Positions 1 through 7,643 of a stretch of DNA of 64,000 nt are shown here, piece after piece. Where the stretch lies: positions 1 through 64,000 of the forward strand of contig ONLQ01000005.1 in NCBI GenBank assembly GCA_900318665.1. Direction: 5' to 3'. This DNA is from an uncultured Bacteroidales bacterium (GTDB lineage: Bacteria > Bacteroidota > Bacteroidia > Bacteroidales > P3). The notes under the pieces were generated by a model, which saw nothing but the letters and a program-made list of their open reading frames with translations, was not told the origin of the DNA and searched no databases. The translations under genes and the position numbers were made by a program. The first letter of the stretch is position 1. Each line of letters opens with the position of its first letter.

Positions 1-84
1 GGGGCACACAGCCACGGCATTGCCCGCCGTCAGTATTGCGACTCCCAATAGCAGAACATATATTATATATGTATGAATCTTCAT
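1..84 (-). CDS. N-terminus of a secreted protein (cut by window edge)
   Basis: Only the first 28 codons are inside the window. They encode a typical signal peptide: MKIH, then a hydrophobic run (YVLLLGVAILTAGNAVA). The ATG at 84 is chosen over an ATG two codons upstream (90) because the AGAAAGGA Shine-Dalgarno-like stretch is better spaced from it. The gene follows the type IX cargo gene by about 20 bp on the same strand, so the two probably form an operon. The mature protein is not visible, so no function can be assigned. Confidence 0.6.
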   Translation of the reverse strand, partial: MKIHTYIIYVLLLGVAILTAGNAVAVCP

Positions 85-104
85 TGACATTCCTTTCTCA
101 ATAA

Positions 105-1322
105 CTATCTAACGATAAGTTTACGCGCCACATGACGTCCACCGGGAAGCATTATATGCACCGAATAGACTCCTGTCACGAAATCACAAACGATATCCGT
201 CTGCTGGCGAGCCGCACGTTCAACAACCTTGCGCCCTTGAGCATCGAAAAGCATGATTTTAGCACCCTGCAACTGCGTTTCCGCCAACGATACCGTGACA
301 TGCACCACACCATGAGAGGCCGCCGGATTGGGATAGAGCGATAAAGAGATATCCTCATCACCTATCTCCCCTATACCAGCACTTCCTATACATATTGTAT
401 TAGAACGCACCCACGTGGTTTTCGTTGCATCGGTAGGCACCTCAACATAATAGCATCCCGAAAGAAGCGAGCCATCGGTATTGAAGAATTTATCGGCAGC
501 AGTATCGTTGCGAACCAATTGGTCGTCACGATACCATCGATAGTCAAAATAGCGTACCGAGGGATACCCCTCATAAACGTGGCTTACAAACAGGACCTCG
601 TTGTTGAAATTCCATATTCCCGGCAACGGCTGTCTTTCTATGATAGTCAGATTCATTGTTAGCAGGCTGTCGCAGCCATGCGACGTAGCAATATGCTTCG
701 TATAGGTCCCCGAGGCAGTATAATCCACGCCAAACCAATTATAACATTCCGAAGCCTGAACATAAAGACTTGTGTCTTGATTGGGATGCACCGTCAGCGT
801 ACACCAAATAATAGAGTCGCAGCCACCCTCGGTGAGCAAATTAATCACGAAATCATAGGCCCCAGGCTCATTGAGTTTGACCGACGCCGGAAGAACATAG
901 CCAGCAGGAAGAAGTGACAAAAATGTATCGGCAACACCCTGGCATATTTCATAGCGGACAGTGTCGAAAAAAGGTATGCAGAAGCCCTGCTGAACACCCT
1001 CGCTAATCAACGTGGAAGACCCAAAGTGCTTGTACGATGATTGCCCTATAGAATAACTAATATTTGTACCCTCGGGAGTAACAATATCGCCTCCCGAAGA
1101 AAGCACCGAGCGAGGTGTGCTAACACTTTGCGCATTGAGCGAAGGCAAAAAACATAAGTAAAGTATCAGTACTGTCAGCAGACTTGCCACACACGGCACA
1201 CCACTAAAGCAACTCTTGCATAGTCCTATATACCTACTTATTTTACAAAGAATTACCCTATTAGTATATCCCTTGGTTTCTGGACAGTGCGTTTCGTAAA
1301 GCCCCTTTGGCTGATATTCCAT
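105..1322 (-). CDS. Secreted protein with type IX secretion sorting domain
   Basis: A 405-residue exported protein. A hydrophobic segment ending in SLNAQ (about residues 45-65) looks like a signal peptide. The C-terminus (LSLYPNPAA... through GVYSVHI... to RKLIVR) is a classic type A T9SS sorting domain, which directs passage through the outer membrane and attachment to the surface. The middle has two repeats ending in GCDS followed by a short beta strand, as in Bacteroidetes adhesin-like surface proteins, and an N-terminal YSIGQ/EGVQQGF element common in such proteins. The open frame extends to 1439, but a promoter box at 1389-1396 lies inside that extension, so the ATG at 1322 is preferred. 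No catalytic domain was recognised; binding or adhesion is a guess. Confidence 0.75.
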   Translation of the reverse strand: MEYQPKGLYETHCPETKGYTNRVILCKISRYIGLCKSCFSGVPCVASLLTVLILYLCFLPSLNAQSVSTPRSVLSSGGDIVTPEGTNISYSIGQSSYKHFGSSTLISEGVQQGFCIPFFDTVRYEICQGVADTFLSLLPAGYVLPASVKLNEPGAYDFVINLLTEGGCDSIIWCTLTVHPNQDTSLYVQASECYNWFGVDYTASGTYTKHIATSHGCDSLLTMNLTIIERQPLPGIWNFNNEVLFVSHVYEGYPSVRYFDYRWYRDDQLVRNDTAADKFFNTDGSLLSGCYYVEVPTDATKTTWVRSNTICIGSAGIGEIGDEDISLSLYPNPAASHGVVHVTVSLAETQLQGAKIMLFDAQGRKVVERAARQQTDIVCDFVTGVYSVHIMLPGGRHVARKLIVR

Positions 1323-1388
1323 ATTTCTTATATCACAATTTGTCAAAACTAAACACCAAAACAAAAACTTCTCAAAAAAAAGAAAATG

Positions 1389-1396
1389 CAAAGATA
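1389..1396 (-). promoter_or_regulatory. Promoter -7 box of the T9SS cargo gene
   Basis: On the minus strand this reads TATCTTTG, matching the Bacteroidetes -7 consensus TAnnTTTG. It lies about 67 bp upstream of the ATG at 1322. No good -33 TTTG was found at the expected distance. Confidence 0.5.
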
Positions 1397-1533
1397 ACAA
1401 AAGAAACTTGATTTTGAGAAAATTAAAAAAATTTAACACTCAAAAGAGGAGGGAAAAGAGATTTATAGAACATTCAGTAATGGACATTAATCGAGAGTCA
1501 GATGCCATATTTTCAGAAAATATTAAACAATTT

Positions 1534-1564
1534 TTTGTCAATAAAAAATAATATTGTACTTTTG
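1534..1564 (+). promoter_or_regulatory. Promoter of the rplM-rpsI operon
   Basis: A TTTG (1534-1537) and a TACTTTTG (1557-1564) are separated by 19 bp, matching the Bacteroidetes sigma-ABfr promoter (-33 TTTG, -7 TAnnTTTG). Transcription should begin near 1571, leaving a leader of about 150 nt before rplM. Confidence 0.75.
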
Positions 1565-1570
1565 CAAGTC

Positions 1571-1723
1571 CATAAAGTGGCATCCGAGGGCTTTGCTTAC
1601 CCGTTCAAGTCTTTGAATGTCAGTCCGAACAGGACAGCGGCACAAGACCGTCCTTGTGCCAAAGGCCAGTGAAGACATGGGTAAAAACAATCAGAGAAGA
1701 GAAAACATATCGTATAACAAAAC
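1571..1723 (+). promoter_or_regulatory. Structured 5' leader of rplM, candidate ribosomal-protein autoregulatory RNA
   Basis: The leader contains a perfect 8-bp hairpin (1639-1646 with 1653-1660, 6-nt loop). A longer-range helix closes it: GGCTTTG at 1589-1595 with CAAAGGCC at 1660-1667, with one bulged base. A small TGTC/GACA pairing (1618-1621, 1633-1636) lies between them. Long structured leaders before ribosomal protein operons usually bind the encoded protein. L13 would be the expected ligand here. This is inference from fold and position, not from a covariance match. The interval 1323-1570 holds the two divergent promoters and no gene. Confidence 0.5.
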
Positions 1724-2179
1724 ATGAATACCTTAAGTTACAAAACCGTCTCTGCCAACAAGAACACCGTTCAGAAAGAATGGGTACTGGTAGATGCAGA
1801 GGGACAGACCGTTGGACGCTTGGCCACGAGAGTCGCCAACATCCTGAGAGGCAAAACCAAACCCTCTTTCACCCCGCATGTAGACTGCGGCGACAACGTA
1901 ATCATTATCAATGCCGAGAAGGTAGTCTTTACGGGCAAGAAAATGACCGATAAGATTTACCAGCGTTACACAGGCTATCCCGGAGGACAGCGCGAGACTA
2001 CTCCCGCCAAGGTGCTGGCCAGCCATCCCGAACGCGTGTTGGAACACGCCATCCGTGGTATGCTTCCGAAAAACCGTCTGGGCGACGCTCTGTATCGCAA
2101 CCTGCACATCTATGCCGGCAGCGAGCATCCTCACCAGGGTCAGAATCCCAAAGTCATCAACATTAACGACATCAGATAA
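1724..2179 (+). CDS. rplM: 50S ribosomal protein L13 (uL13)
   Basis: Full-length 151-residue L13. The family core is clear: WVLVDAEGQTVGRLAT near the N-terminus, then KPSFTPHVDCGD, YQRYTGYPGG and the PERVLEHAIRGMLPKN block, with a C-terminal HPHQGQNP motif. L13 binds 23S rRNA domain II early in large-subunit assembly. rpsI follows 9 bp after the stop, the near-universal rplM-rpsI pairing. The Shine-Dalgarno is weak, as usual in Bacteroidetes. The structured leader upstream suggests feedback control by one of the two products. Confidence 0.97.
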   Translation: MNTLSYKTVSANKNTVQKEWVLVDAEGQTVGRLATRVANILRGKTKPSFTPHVDCGDNVIIINAEKVVFTGKKMTDKIYQRYTGYPGGQRETTPAKVLASHPERVLEHAIRGMLPKNRLGDALYRNLHIYAGSEHPHQGQNPKVININDIR

Positions 2180-2188
2180 TAATAGGAT

Positions 2189-2575
2189 ATGGAAGTAATC
2201 AACACCATTGGTAGAAGAAAGACCGCCGTGGCCCGCGTGTATATGACCGCTGGCACCGGCAAAATCGTTGTCAACAACCGCGATTATAAAGAGTATTTCC
2301 CCACAGGTCCGCTGCAGTACATCGTCAACCAGGCTCTTCTGGTTGCCAATGCCGAAGGCAAGTGGGACATCAAAGCAAACCTTGACGGCGGTGGAATCAC
2401 CGGCCAGGCCCAGGCTCTGCGTATGGCTATCGCCCGCGCACTGTGCGAGAACAACATCGAGGACCGTCCCGCTCTGAAGAAGGAAGGTTTCCTGATGCGC
2501 GACCCCCGTATGGTGGAACGCAAGAAACCCGGCCAGCCCAAGGCTCGCAAACGCTTCCAGTTCAGCAAACGTTAA
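2189..2575 (+). CDS. rpsI: 30S ribosomal protein S9 (uS9)
   Basis: 128-residue S9, normal for the family. It starts with the INTIGRRKTAVARVY signature and ends with the basic KARKRFQFSKR tail, which reaches the P-site tRNA anticodon stem in the ribosome. The GQAQALRMAIARAL segment is also characteristic. It is the second gene of the rplM operon, with a 9-bp gap. No terminator separates it from rpsB, so read-through into the rpsB leader is likely. Confidence 0.97.
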   Translation: MEVINTIGRRKTAVARVYMTAGTGKIVVNNRDYKEYFPTGPLQYIVNQALLVANAEGKWDIKANLDGGGITGQAQALRMAIARALCENNIEDRPALKKEGFLMRDPRMVERKKPGQPKARKRFQFSKR

Positions 2576-2761
2576 GCCGTTGCGCCTGAAAGCACAGTTT
2601 AGTATCCAAACGGCGGAGACGCTCCGCAGGGTTGCCACCACGGCGGCATAAGACTACCGGAAAACCCTGCACCACGGAAACAAAAAGGCAAACAGCCAAT
2701 AGAAAAGGACTTACCCCGCCGCTGGCAAAAAGGAATGTAAACAAGAAAAAACAAGAAAACA
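2576..2761 (+). promoter_or_regulatory. Structured rpsI-rpsB intergenic leader (candidate S2 regulatory RNA)
   Basis: Three consecutive helices begin directly after the rpsI stop. GCCGTT (2576-2581) pairs with AACGGC (2609-2614). CGGAG (2614-2618) pairs with CTCCG (2622-2626) over a 3-nt loop. GCAGGGTT (2626-2633) pairs with AACCCTGC (2663-2670). The remaining about 90 nt before the ATG are purine/A-rich and look unstructured. The arrangement resembles an autoregulatory leader for rpsB-tsf. No promoter box is obvious inside it. Confidence 0.45.
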
Positions 2762-3589
2762 ATGACAGAACTTAAATTCGAAGAACTGTTAGACGCAGGT
2801 TGCCACTTCGGCCACCTCAAAAGAAAATGGAATCCCAAAATGGCTCCTTATATCTTCAAGGAGCACAACGGTATTCATGTTATCGATTTGCAAAAGACCA
2901 TCGCCAAGGCCAATGAGGCAGCCAACGCGCTGCGCCAGATGGCCAAGAGCGGCAAGACCGTCCTCTTCGTGGCTACCAAAAAGCAGGCCAAGGAAGTTGT
3001 CGGCGAGATAGCCCAGAGCGTCAATATGCCGTTCGTTACCGAGCGTTGGCCTGGTGGTATGCTTACCAACTTCGCCACCATCCGCAAGGCTGTGAAGAAG
3101 ATGAACTCTCTCGACCAGCTGATGCACGACAAAGATTTCAACAATATCAGCAAGCGTGAGCGTCTGCAGGTGCAGCGCGAGCGTGCCAAGTTGGACAAGA
3201 ACCTTGGTTCTATTGCCAGCCTCAACCGTCTGCCCAGCGCCCTGTTTGTCATCGACATTAACAAGGAGCACATTGCCGTGGCCGAGGCACGCCGCTTGAA
3301 CATCCCCACTTTCGCCCTGGTTGACACCAACACCAACCCCGACCTCATCGACTTCCCCATCCCCGCCAACGATGATGCCTCCAAGTCAATCGCTGCCATC
3401 CTGAAACATATGGCCGAAGCCATCCAGGAGGGTCAGAACGAGCGCGTCCTCGACAAGGATGCCCAGGCTGAGGAGAACGGCGAAGAGGCAAAGGCCGAGG
3501 CTGCTGCCGAGCCAGTGAAACGCACTCGCCCGCGCAAGGCCAAGACCGAGGCTCCGAAAGCCGAGACCGAGGCTCCCGCCGCTGAATAA
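2762..3589 (+). CDS. rpsB: 30S ribosomal protein S2 (uS2)
   Basis: 275-residue S2. Family blocks visible in order: LLDAGCHFGHLKRKWNPKMAPYI, GIHVIDLQKT, VLFVATKKQAK, RWPGGMLTNF, LPSALFVIDINKEHIAVAEA and the nucleotide-fold end DTNTNPDLIDFPIPANDDA. After about residue 230 comes an acidic/basic low-complexity extension rich in Ala, Glu, Lys and Pro, which is common in Bacteroidetes S2. S2 binds late to the small subunit near S1 and is needed for translation initiation. It is followed by tsf, the conserved bacterial order. Confidence 0.97.
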   Translation: MTELKFEELLDAGCHFGHLKRKWNPKMAPYIFKEHNGIHVIDLQKTIAKANEAANALRQMAKSGKTVLFVATKKQAKEVVGEIAQSVNMPFVTERWPGGMLTNFATIRKAVKKMNSLDQLMHDKDFNNISKRERLQVQRERAKLDKNLGSIASLNRLPSALFVIDINKEHIAVAEARRLNIPTFALVDTNTNPDLIDFPIPANDDASKSIAAILKHMAEAIQEGQNERVLDKDAQAEENGEEAKAEAAAEPVKRTRPRKAKTEAPKAETEAPAAE

Positions 3590-3606
3590 TCAATGTCAGA
3601 AAAACA

Positions 3607-3632
3607 GGGAGACGCACGGTGATGTGTCTCCC
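3607..3632 (+). terminator. rpsB-tsf intergenic hairpin (attenuator or processing site)
   Basis: A 10-bp stem (3607-3616 with 3623-3632, one G-T pair) with a 6-nt loop is followed by an AT-rich tail (TATTTAATAATTTT). The tail is not a clean T run, so the hairpin is probably a partial terminator or an mRNA end-protection/processing element that sets the rpsB:tsf ratio. Confidence 0.5.
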
Positions 3633-3665
3633 TATTTAATAATTTTAACAAAGGAGAAAAATATT

Positions 3666-4658
3666 ATGGCAAATATAACCGCTTCAATGGTAAACCAACT
3701 GCGCCAAATGACCGGCGTTGGTATGATGGACTGCAAAAAAGCCCTCGTGGAGTGCGACGGCGATTTCGACAAGGCAATTGACTATCTGCGTCAAAAAGGC
3801 CAGAAGATGGCCGCCAAACGTGCCGACCGCGATGCCAACGAAGGCGTGGTGCTGGCCAAGAGCAACGGTTCCTACGGTGCTATCCTGATGCTGAGTTGCG
3901 AAACCGACTTCGTGGCTACCAATGCCGACTTCGTGGCTTTCGCCAAGAGCATTCTCGACAACGCTATGGCAGCACACCTCACCACCAAAGAGGCCGTTCT
4001 CGACATGAACCTCGATGGCCGCAAGGTTTCCGACGCTATCACCGACCAGATTGGTAAGATTGGCGAGAAAATCGAACTTGCTCATTTCCAGACCGTCGAA
4101 TCCGCTGCCGTCTATGCCTACATCCACCCAGGCAACCGTATGGCTTCCATCGTCGGACTCAACAAGGCTGGTCATGACGACCTCGGCCACGGCATCTCCA
4201 TGCACGTGGTAGCCATGCGTCCCCTCTTCCTCGACGAGACCAGCGTACCTCAGACCGTTAAAGATAACGAGATGAAGGTCGCTATCGAGAAGACCAAAGA
4301 AGAGATGGTTCAGAAAGCCGTTGAGGCCGCCCTCAAGAAAGTTGGCATCAACCCCGCTCACGTTGACACCGAAGACCATATCAACAGCAATATGGGCAAG
4401 GGTTGGATTACCGAAGAGCAGGCTGCTCAGGCTCGCGAGATAAAAGAGAAAGTTGCTGCCGAAAAAGCAGGACAACTCAACGAGCAGATGATTCAGAACA
4501 TCGCCAACGGCCGTGTCAACAAATACATTCAGGAGAACGCTCTTATGCTCCAGGAATATGTTGACAGCGACGACAAGAGCAGCGTGAAAGCCTCCATTGC
4601 CAAAGCAGACAAGGAACTGACCGTTGTTGATTTCAAGCGTCTCGAACTTGGTGCTTAA
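3666..4658 (+). CDS. tsf: Translation elongation factor Ts
   Basis: EF-Ts, 330 residues from the ATG at 3666; a well-placed AAGGAG lies about 10 bp upstream, which rules out the earlier in-frame codon at 3624. The N-terminal UBA-like region contains the signature LRQMTGVGMMDCKKAL, followed by the core motif SCETDFVA, which inserts into EF-Tu to expel GDP. The C-terminal part includes HVVAMRPLFL and the coiled coil typical of longer EF-Ts. It exchanges GDP for GTP on EF-Tu. Last gene of the cluster, closed by a strong terminator. Confidence 0.97.
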   Translation: MANITASMVNQLRQMTGVGMMDCKKALVECDGDFDKAIDYLRQKGQKMAAKRADRDANEGVVLAKSNGSYGAILMLSCETDFVATNADFVAFAKSILDNAMAAHLTTKEAVLDMNLDGRKVSDAITDQIGKIGEKIELAHFQTVESAAVYAYIHPGNRMASIVGLNKAGHDDLGHGISMHVVAMRPLFLDETSVPQTVKDNEMKVAIEKTKEEMVQKAVEAALKKVGINPAHVDTEDHINSNMGKGWITEEQAAQAREIKEKVAAEKAGQLNEQMIQNIANGRVNKYIQENALMLQEYVDSDDKSSVKASIAKADKELTVVDFKRLELGA

Positions 4659-4683
4659 TTTGATTGAAATGACAATCACTATA

Positions 4684-4724
4684 GAAGGCGGCTGCGACCT
4701 GTTTGCAGCCGCCTTCTCTTTTTG
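4684..4724 (+). terminator. Rho-independent terminator after tsf
   Basis: A perfect 12-bp GC-rich stem (4684-4695 with 4705-4716) with a 9-nt loop is followed by TCTTTTT. It ends the ribosomal protein/tsf transcript. Confidence 0.93.
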
Positions 4725-4791
4725 AGTAACGATAGACTCCGAACATTCTCAACAACTTACGTCATAGTCTAACCTTTTCGAGTGCGACATA

Positions 4792-5457
4792 ATGGCAAAA
4801 AAGACGAAATACTATGTGGTGTGGCGCGGCAAGAACCCCGGCATCTACGACAATTGGCATCAATGCGAAAAGCAGGTGAAAGGTGTTGAGGGCGCCCAGT
4901 TCAAATCCTACGAGACCCTCGAAGCCGCCGAAAGAGCCTATCACGAAGGCTATACCCCCACCATAGGCACCGTACACCCAAAAACGGAACGCGCCAGCGT
5001 GCTGATTAAGGGTGCCGACGGCGTGGTAACTATCAAACCTGGTACCACCAATGCCCCCATACTTAAAAGTCTGGCTGTGGACGCGGCGTGCAGCGGCAAC
5101 CCAGGAGTGATGGAATACCAAGGCGTGTTTGTTGAGACATCAAAACAGTTGTTCCACTTCAAGGCGCCACTCGGAACAAATAATATAGGCGAATTTCTCG
5201 CACTGGTGCACGGGCTTTCGTATCTCAAAAAACACAATATAGATATGCCGTTATATAGCGATTCGGTCAACGCCATCAGTTGGGTTAAGCAGAAACTGTG
5301 CAAGACCAAACTGCCGCTAAACGAAAAGACCCAGTCGCTGTGGGACATCATTCACCGCGCCGAACAATGGCTGCGTGGCAACACCTACACCACGCAGATA
5401 CTGAAATGGGACACCGACAACTGGGGTGAGATTCCAGCCGACTTCGGCCGGAAATAA
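4792..5457 (+). CDS. rnhA: Ribonuclease H1 with N-terminal hybrid-binding domain
   Basis: 221 residues. The first about 53 form a caulimovirus viroplasmin/RNase H N-terminal domain (YYVVWRGKNPGIYDNW... FKSYETLEAAERAY), which binds RNA/DNA hybrids. The rest is an RNase H fold with the metal-binding DEDD set visible at D97 (VDAACSGNPG), E134 (NNIGEF), D157 (YSDSVNA) and D217 (IPADFGRK). It cleaves RNA in RNA:DNA hybrids such as R-loops and Okazaki primers. The two-domain layout is usual in Bacteroidetes. Its own promoter is not obvious. prmC begins 44 bp downstream, probably in the same transcript. Confidence 0.93.
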   Translation: MAKKTKYYVVWRGKNPGIYDNWHQCEKQVKGVEGAQFKSYETLEAAERAYHEGYTPTIGTVHPKTERASVLIKGADGVVTIKPGTTNAPILKSLAVDAACSGNPGVMEYQGVFVETSKQLFHFKAPLGTNNIGEFLALVHGLSYLKKHNIDMPLYSDSVNAISWVKQKLCKTKLPLNEKTQSLWDIIHRAEQWLRGNTYTTQILKWDTDNWGEIPADFGRK

Positions 5458-5501
5458 TATCGCTATTGTCTTAGACATTCAATACAATCGGAAGTCGTTT
5501 C

Positions 5502-6425
5502 ATGAACACCACCGATATGAAAATACCCTCGAACCGCGTGAGCGACATACGCCGCTACTGCCACGCCCAGTTGCGCGACCTCTATCCCGCTGGCGAGGTG
5601 GAAGCAATGACGCGCATGCTTTTCGAGGCATTTCTAGGTTGGAACCTCACACAACTGATGCTGCACGGCGAGGACACCATAAACCAGTCGGACCTTCTGA
5701 AGTTCCACTGGGCCGTGGAGGACTTGAAACGCTACCGTCCCATACAGCACATCATAGGATATGTTGATCTCTGCGACTGCCGTATCAACGTGTCGCCCGA
5801 CGCATTGATACCTCGCCCCGAAACTGAAGAGATAATACATCGCGTCATTGACTACGGCAAAGAACTATGCAACACGATAGCAGCTAACGGCAGCGTGCCG
5901 AGAATCCTCGACCTATGCAGCGGCAGCGGATGCATGGCCATAGCACTGGCGCACGCCTTGCCACAAGCAAAAGTCACAGCCGTGGAACTGTCGGACAAGG
6001 CACTGTCACTTGCTCGGCAAAACGCTGAACAGAACAAAGTCGATATAGAGTTTATCCAAGCCGATATTCTCGACACCGCCAGCACTATCAATCTGCTACG
6101 GGCCACCGCAGCAGAAAAATTCTGCATCATTGTTAGCAATCCGCCCTACATTGCCGAAAGCGAAAGCGCGATGATGCAGCGCAACGTCACCGATTACGAG
6201 CCCGAAATGGCGCTATATGTTCCCGACAGCGACCCGCTGCTGTTCTATCGAGCCATAGCCCGCTTGGCCGACGAAATGATGCTTCGCGAAGGCTTCGTTG
6301 CCTTGGAAATAAACGAACGTTTTGGCAACGAGACTGCAGCATTGTTTTCCGAACACGGATACAGCAGCCAACTGCAAAAAGATTTCAGAGACAAGGACCG
6401 TATGCTGATATGCCGACATCGGTAA
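5502..6425 (+). CDS. prmC: Release factor glutamine N5-methyltransferase
   Basis: 307 residues. An N-terminal helical release-factor-binding domain (about 1-90) precedes a Rossmann methyltransferase domain. Key motifs: RPETEE at 105-110, the SAM-binding LDLCSGSGC at 136-144 and the catalytic NPPY at 213-216, which holds the Gln side chain. It methylates the GGQ glutamine of RF1 and RF2 and so speeds termination. The protein is slightly longer than E. coli PrmC (277). It follows rnhA and converges on ykvA at 6459. Confidence 0.93.
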   Translation: MNTTDMKIPSNRVSDIRRYCHAQLRDLYPAGEVEAMTRMLFEAFLGWNLTQLMLHGEDTINQSDLLKFHWAVEDLKRYRPIQHIIGYVDLCDCRINVSPDALIPRPETEEIIHRVIDYGKELCNTIAANGSVPRILDLCSGSGCMAIALAHALPQAKVTAVELSDKALSLARQNAEQNKVDIEFIQADILDTASTINLLRATAAEKFCIIVSNPPYIAESESAMMQRNVTDYEPEMALYVPDSDPLLFYRAIARLADEMMLREGFVALEINERFGNETAALFSEHGYSSQLQKDFRDKDRMLICRHR

Positions 6426-6458
6426 AGGAAACACACCGACATCGCTGCACAGCAAACA

Positions 6459-6848
6459 TCACGAACGAAACACATCTTGGTTTATATGCCCAAGAATCTC
6501 GTTGGTTTTCCCCCGAGCCTTGTTGCGAATGTCGTCGTCAATGTTGTTTTTCACAAGATTCAACACCGTTCTCATGGCGGTGAGGTCGTCGGTATATCCG
6601 AGGACTGGAAGAAAATCGGGAATTAAGTCGGCAGGTAGGATTAGATAGCCTAACGCACCAACTATTAAGGCTTTGTCCTTGATGGAAACCTTGCCAGACA
6701 TCATAACATAATAGAGTTGCAACGCCACATACACCACCGCGCCGCCAGCCTTGGCGGCGTGGCGTTTTAGTTTGTCCCAAAAGCGCTCGTCACTATATTC
6801 TCCCTGGAACTTCTCGGCATTGGACGTGGTAAACTCTTTGTCGGACAT
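6459..6848 (-). CDS. YkvA family (DUF1232) small membrane protein
   Basis: 129 residues. A hydrophobic segment is followed by the family signature KALIVGALGYLILPADLIPDFLPVLGYTDD, here at about residues 62-91. The family is widespread and of unknown biochemical role; members are small membrane-associated proteins. It lies 18 bp downstream of the ABC ATPase on the same strand and may be co-transcribed, but no functional link is implied. Confidence 0.8.
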   Translation of the reverse strand: MSDKEFTTSNAEKFQGEYSDERFWDKLKRHAAKAGGAVVYVALQLYYVMMSGKVSIKDKALIVGALGYLILPADLIPDFLPVLGYTDDLTAMRTVLNLVKNNIDDDIRNKARGKTNEILGHINQDVFRS

Positions 6849-6866
6849 ACAAATGGTTTAAGTTTG

Positions 6867-7643
6867 TTAGGCGAAAGCAACGCCTCCTGTCATAGGCTTG
6901 AGCGATATCGTGTCGTTGGCTATCGCGGCATCGACACCAAAAACCTCACGAATGCGGTCGGGTGTAAGGCCATCGCGCAATGGTCCTTGGTAGCCGATGG
7001 CGGAGTCGTGGAGCAACAGCAACATTGGACAATAGGCAAATGCTTGTGGCAGACTATGGATTACAAGCAGTATTGTCTTGTGCTCCTCGCTGTTGATGCG
7101 CCGCAGGAGGTCGAGAATTTCAAACTGATGGGCTATGTCGAGGTTGGCAAGAGGCTCGTCGAGAAGCATTATCGGCGTCTGCTGCGCTATGGCACGCGCC
7201 AGCATGACACGCTGTCGCTCGCCTCCACTCATCTGCGCAAGGGATTTATGGCGCAGATGGATAGTACCCGTCTGCTCCATTGCCCTCTCAACTATATCCC
7301 TATCTGTAGCCGACTCGCCTTGCAGACGACGCTGATAAGGGTTGCGTGCCATCATCACTATGTCGAAAGCCGAAAACTCGAAGTCAGCAGTGATATGCTG
7401 TCCCACAAACGACATTCGCTGCGCCAACTGACGAGCAGAAAAATCCGATAGTGGCCGTCCGTCAATCAGCACATTGCCACTGGTAGGACTCTGCAATCCC
7501 GCAATGCAGCGCAACAGCGAGGTCTTTCCGCTACCATTGGGTCCCATTACGGCATAGAACGTCCCCGCCTCGATGGTTGCCGAAACATGACGCAGCACCG
7601 ACTGTGAGCCATAGCAGAGAGAGAGGTCGTTGAGTGTCAGCAT
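6867..7643 (-). CDS. FecE-type ABC transporter ATP-binding protein (iron/siderophore/cobalamin class)
   Basis: 258 residues. Walker A GPNGSGKT at 34-41, the ABC signature MSGGE at 138-142 and Walker B IMLLDEP at 158-164 are intact. The sequence class is that of FecE/BtuD/HmuV ATPases driving import of ferric chelates or corrinoids. The ATG overlaps the end of the permease gene by 7 bp, a translational coupling arrangement. The substrate cannot be read from this subunit. No riboswitch or Fur-like site was recognised. Confidence 0.9.
   Translation of the reverse strand: MLTLNDLSLCYGSQSVLRHVSATIEAGTFYAVMGPNGSGKTSLLRCIAGLQSPTSGNVLIDGRPLSDFSARQLAQRMSFVGQHITADFEFSAFDIVMMARNPYQRRLQGESATDRDIVERAMEQTGTIHLRHKSLAQMSGGERQRVMLARAIAQQTPIMLLDEPLANLDIAHQFEILDLLRRINSEEHKTILLVIHSLPQAFAYCPMLLLLHDSAIGYQGPLRDGLTPDRIREVFGVDAAIANDTISLKPMTGGVAFA

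Noticed and set aside
1733..2641. Long minus-strand frame antisense to rplM-rpsI (302 codons)
   Set aside because: Shadow of the two ribosomal protein genes; no start signal or domain.
3684..4679. Long minus-strand frame antisense to tsf
   Set aside because: Shadow frame caused by codon bias in tsf.
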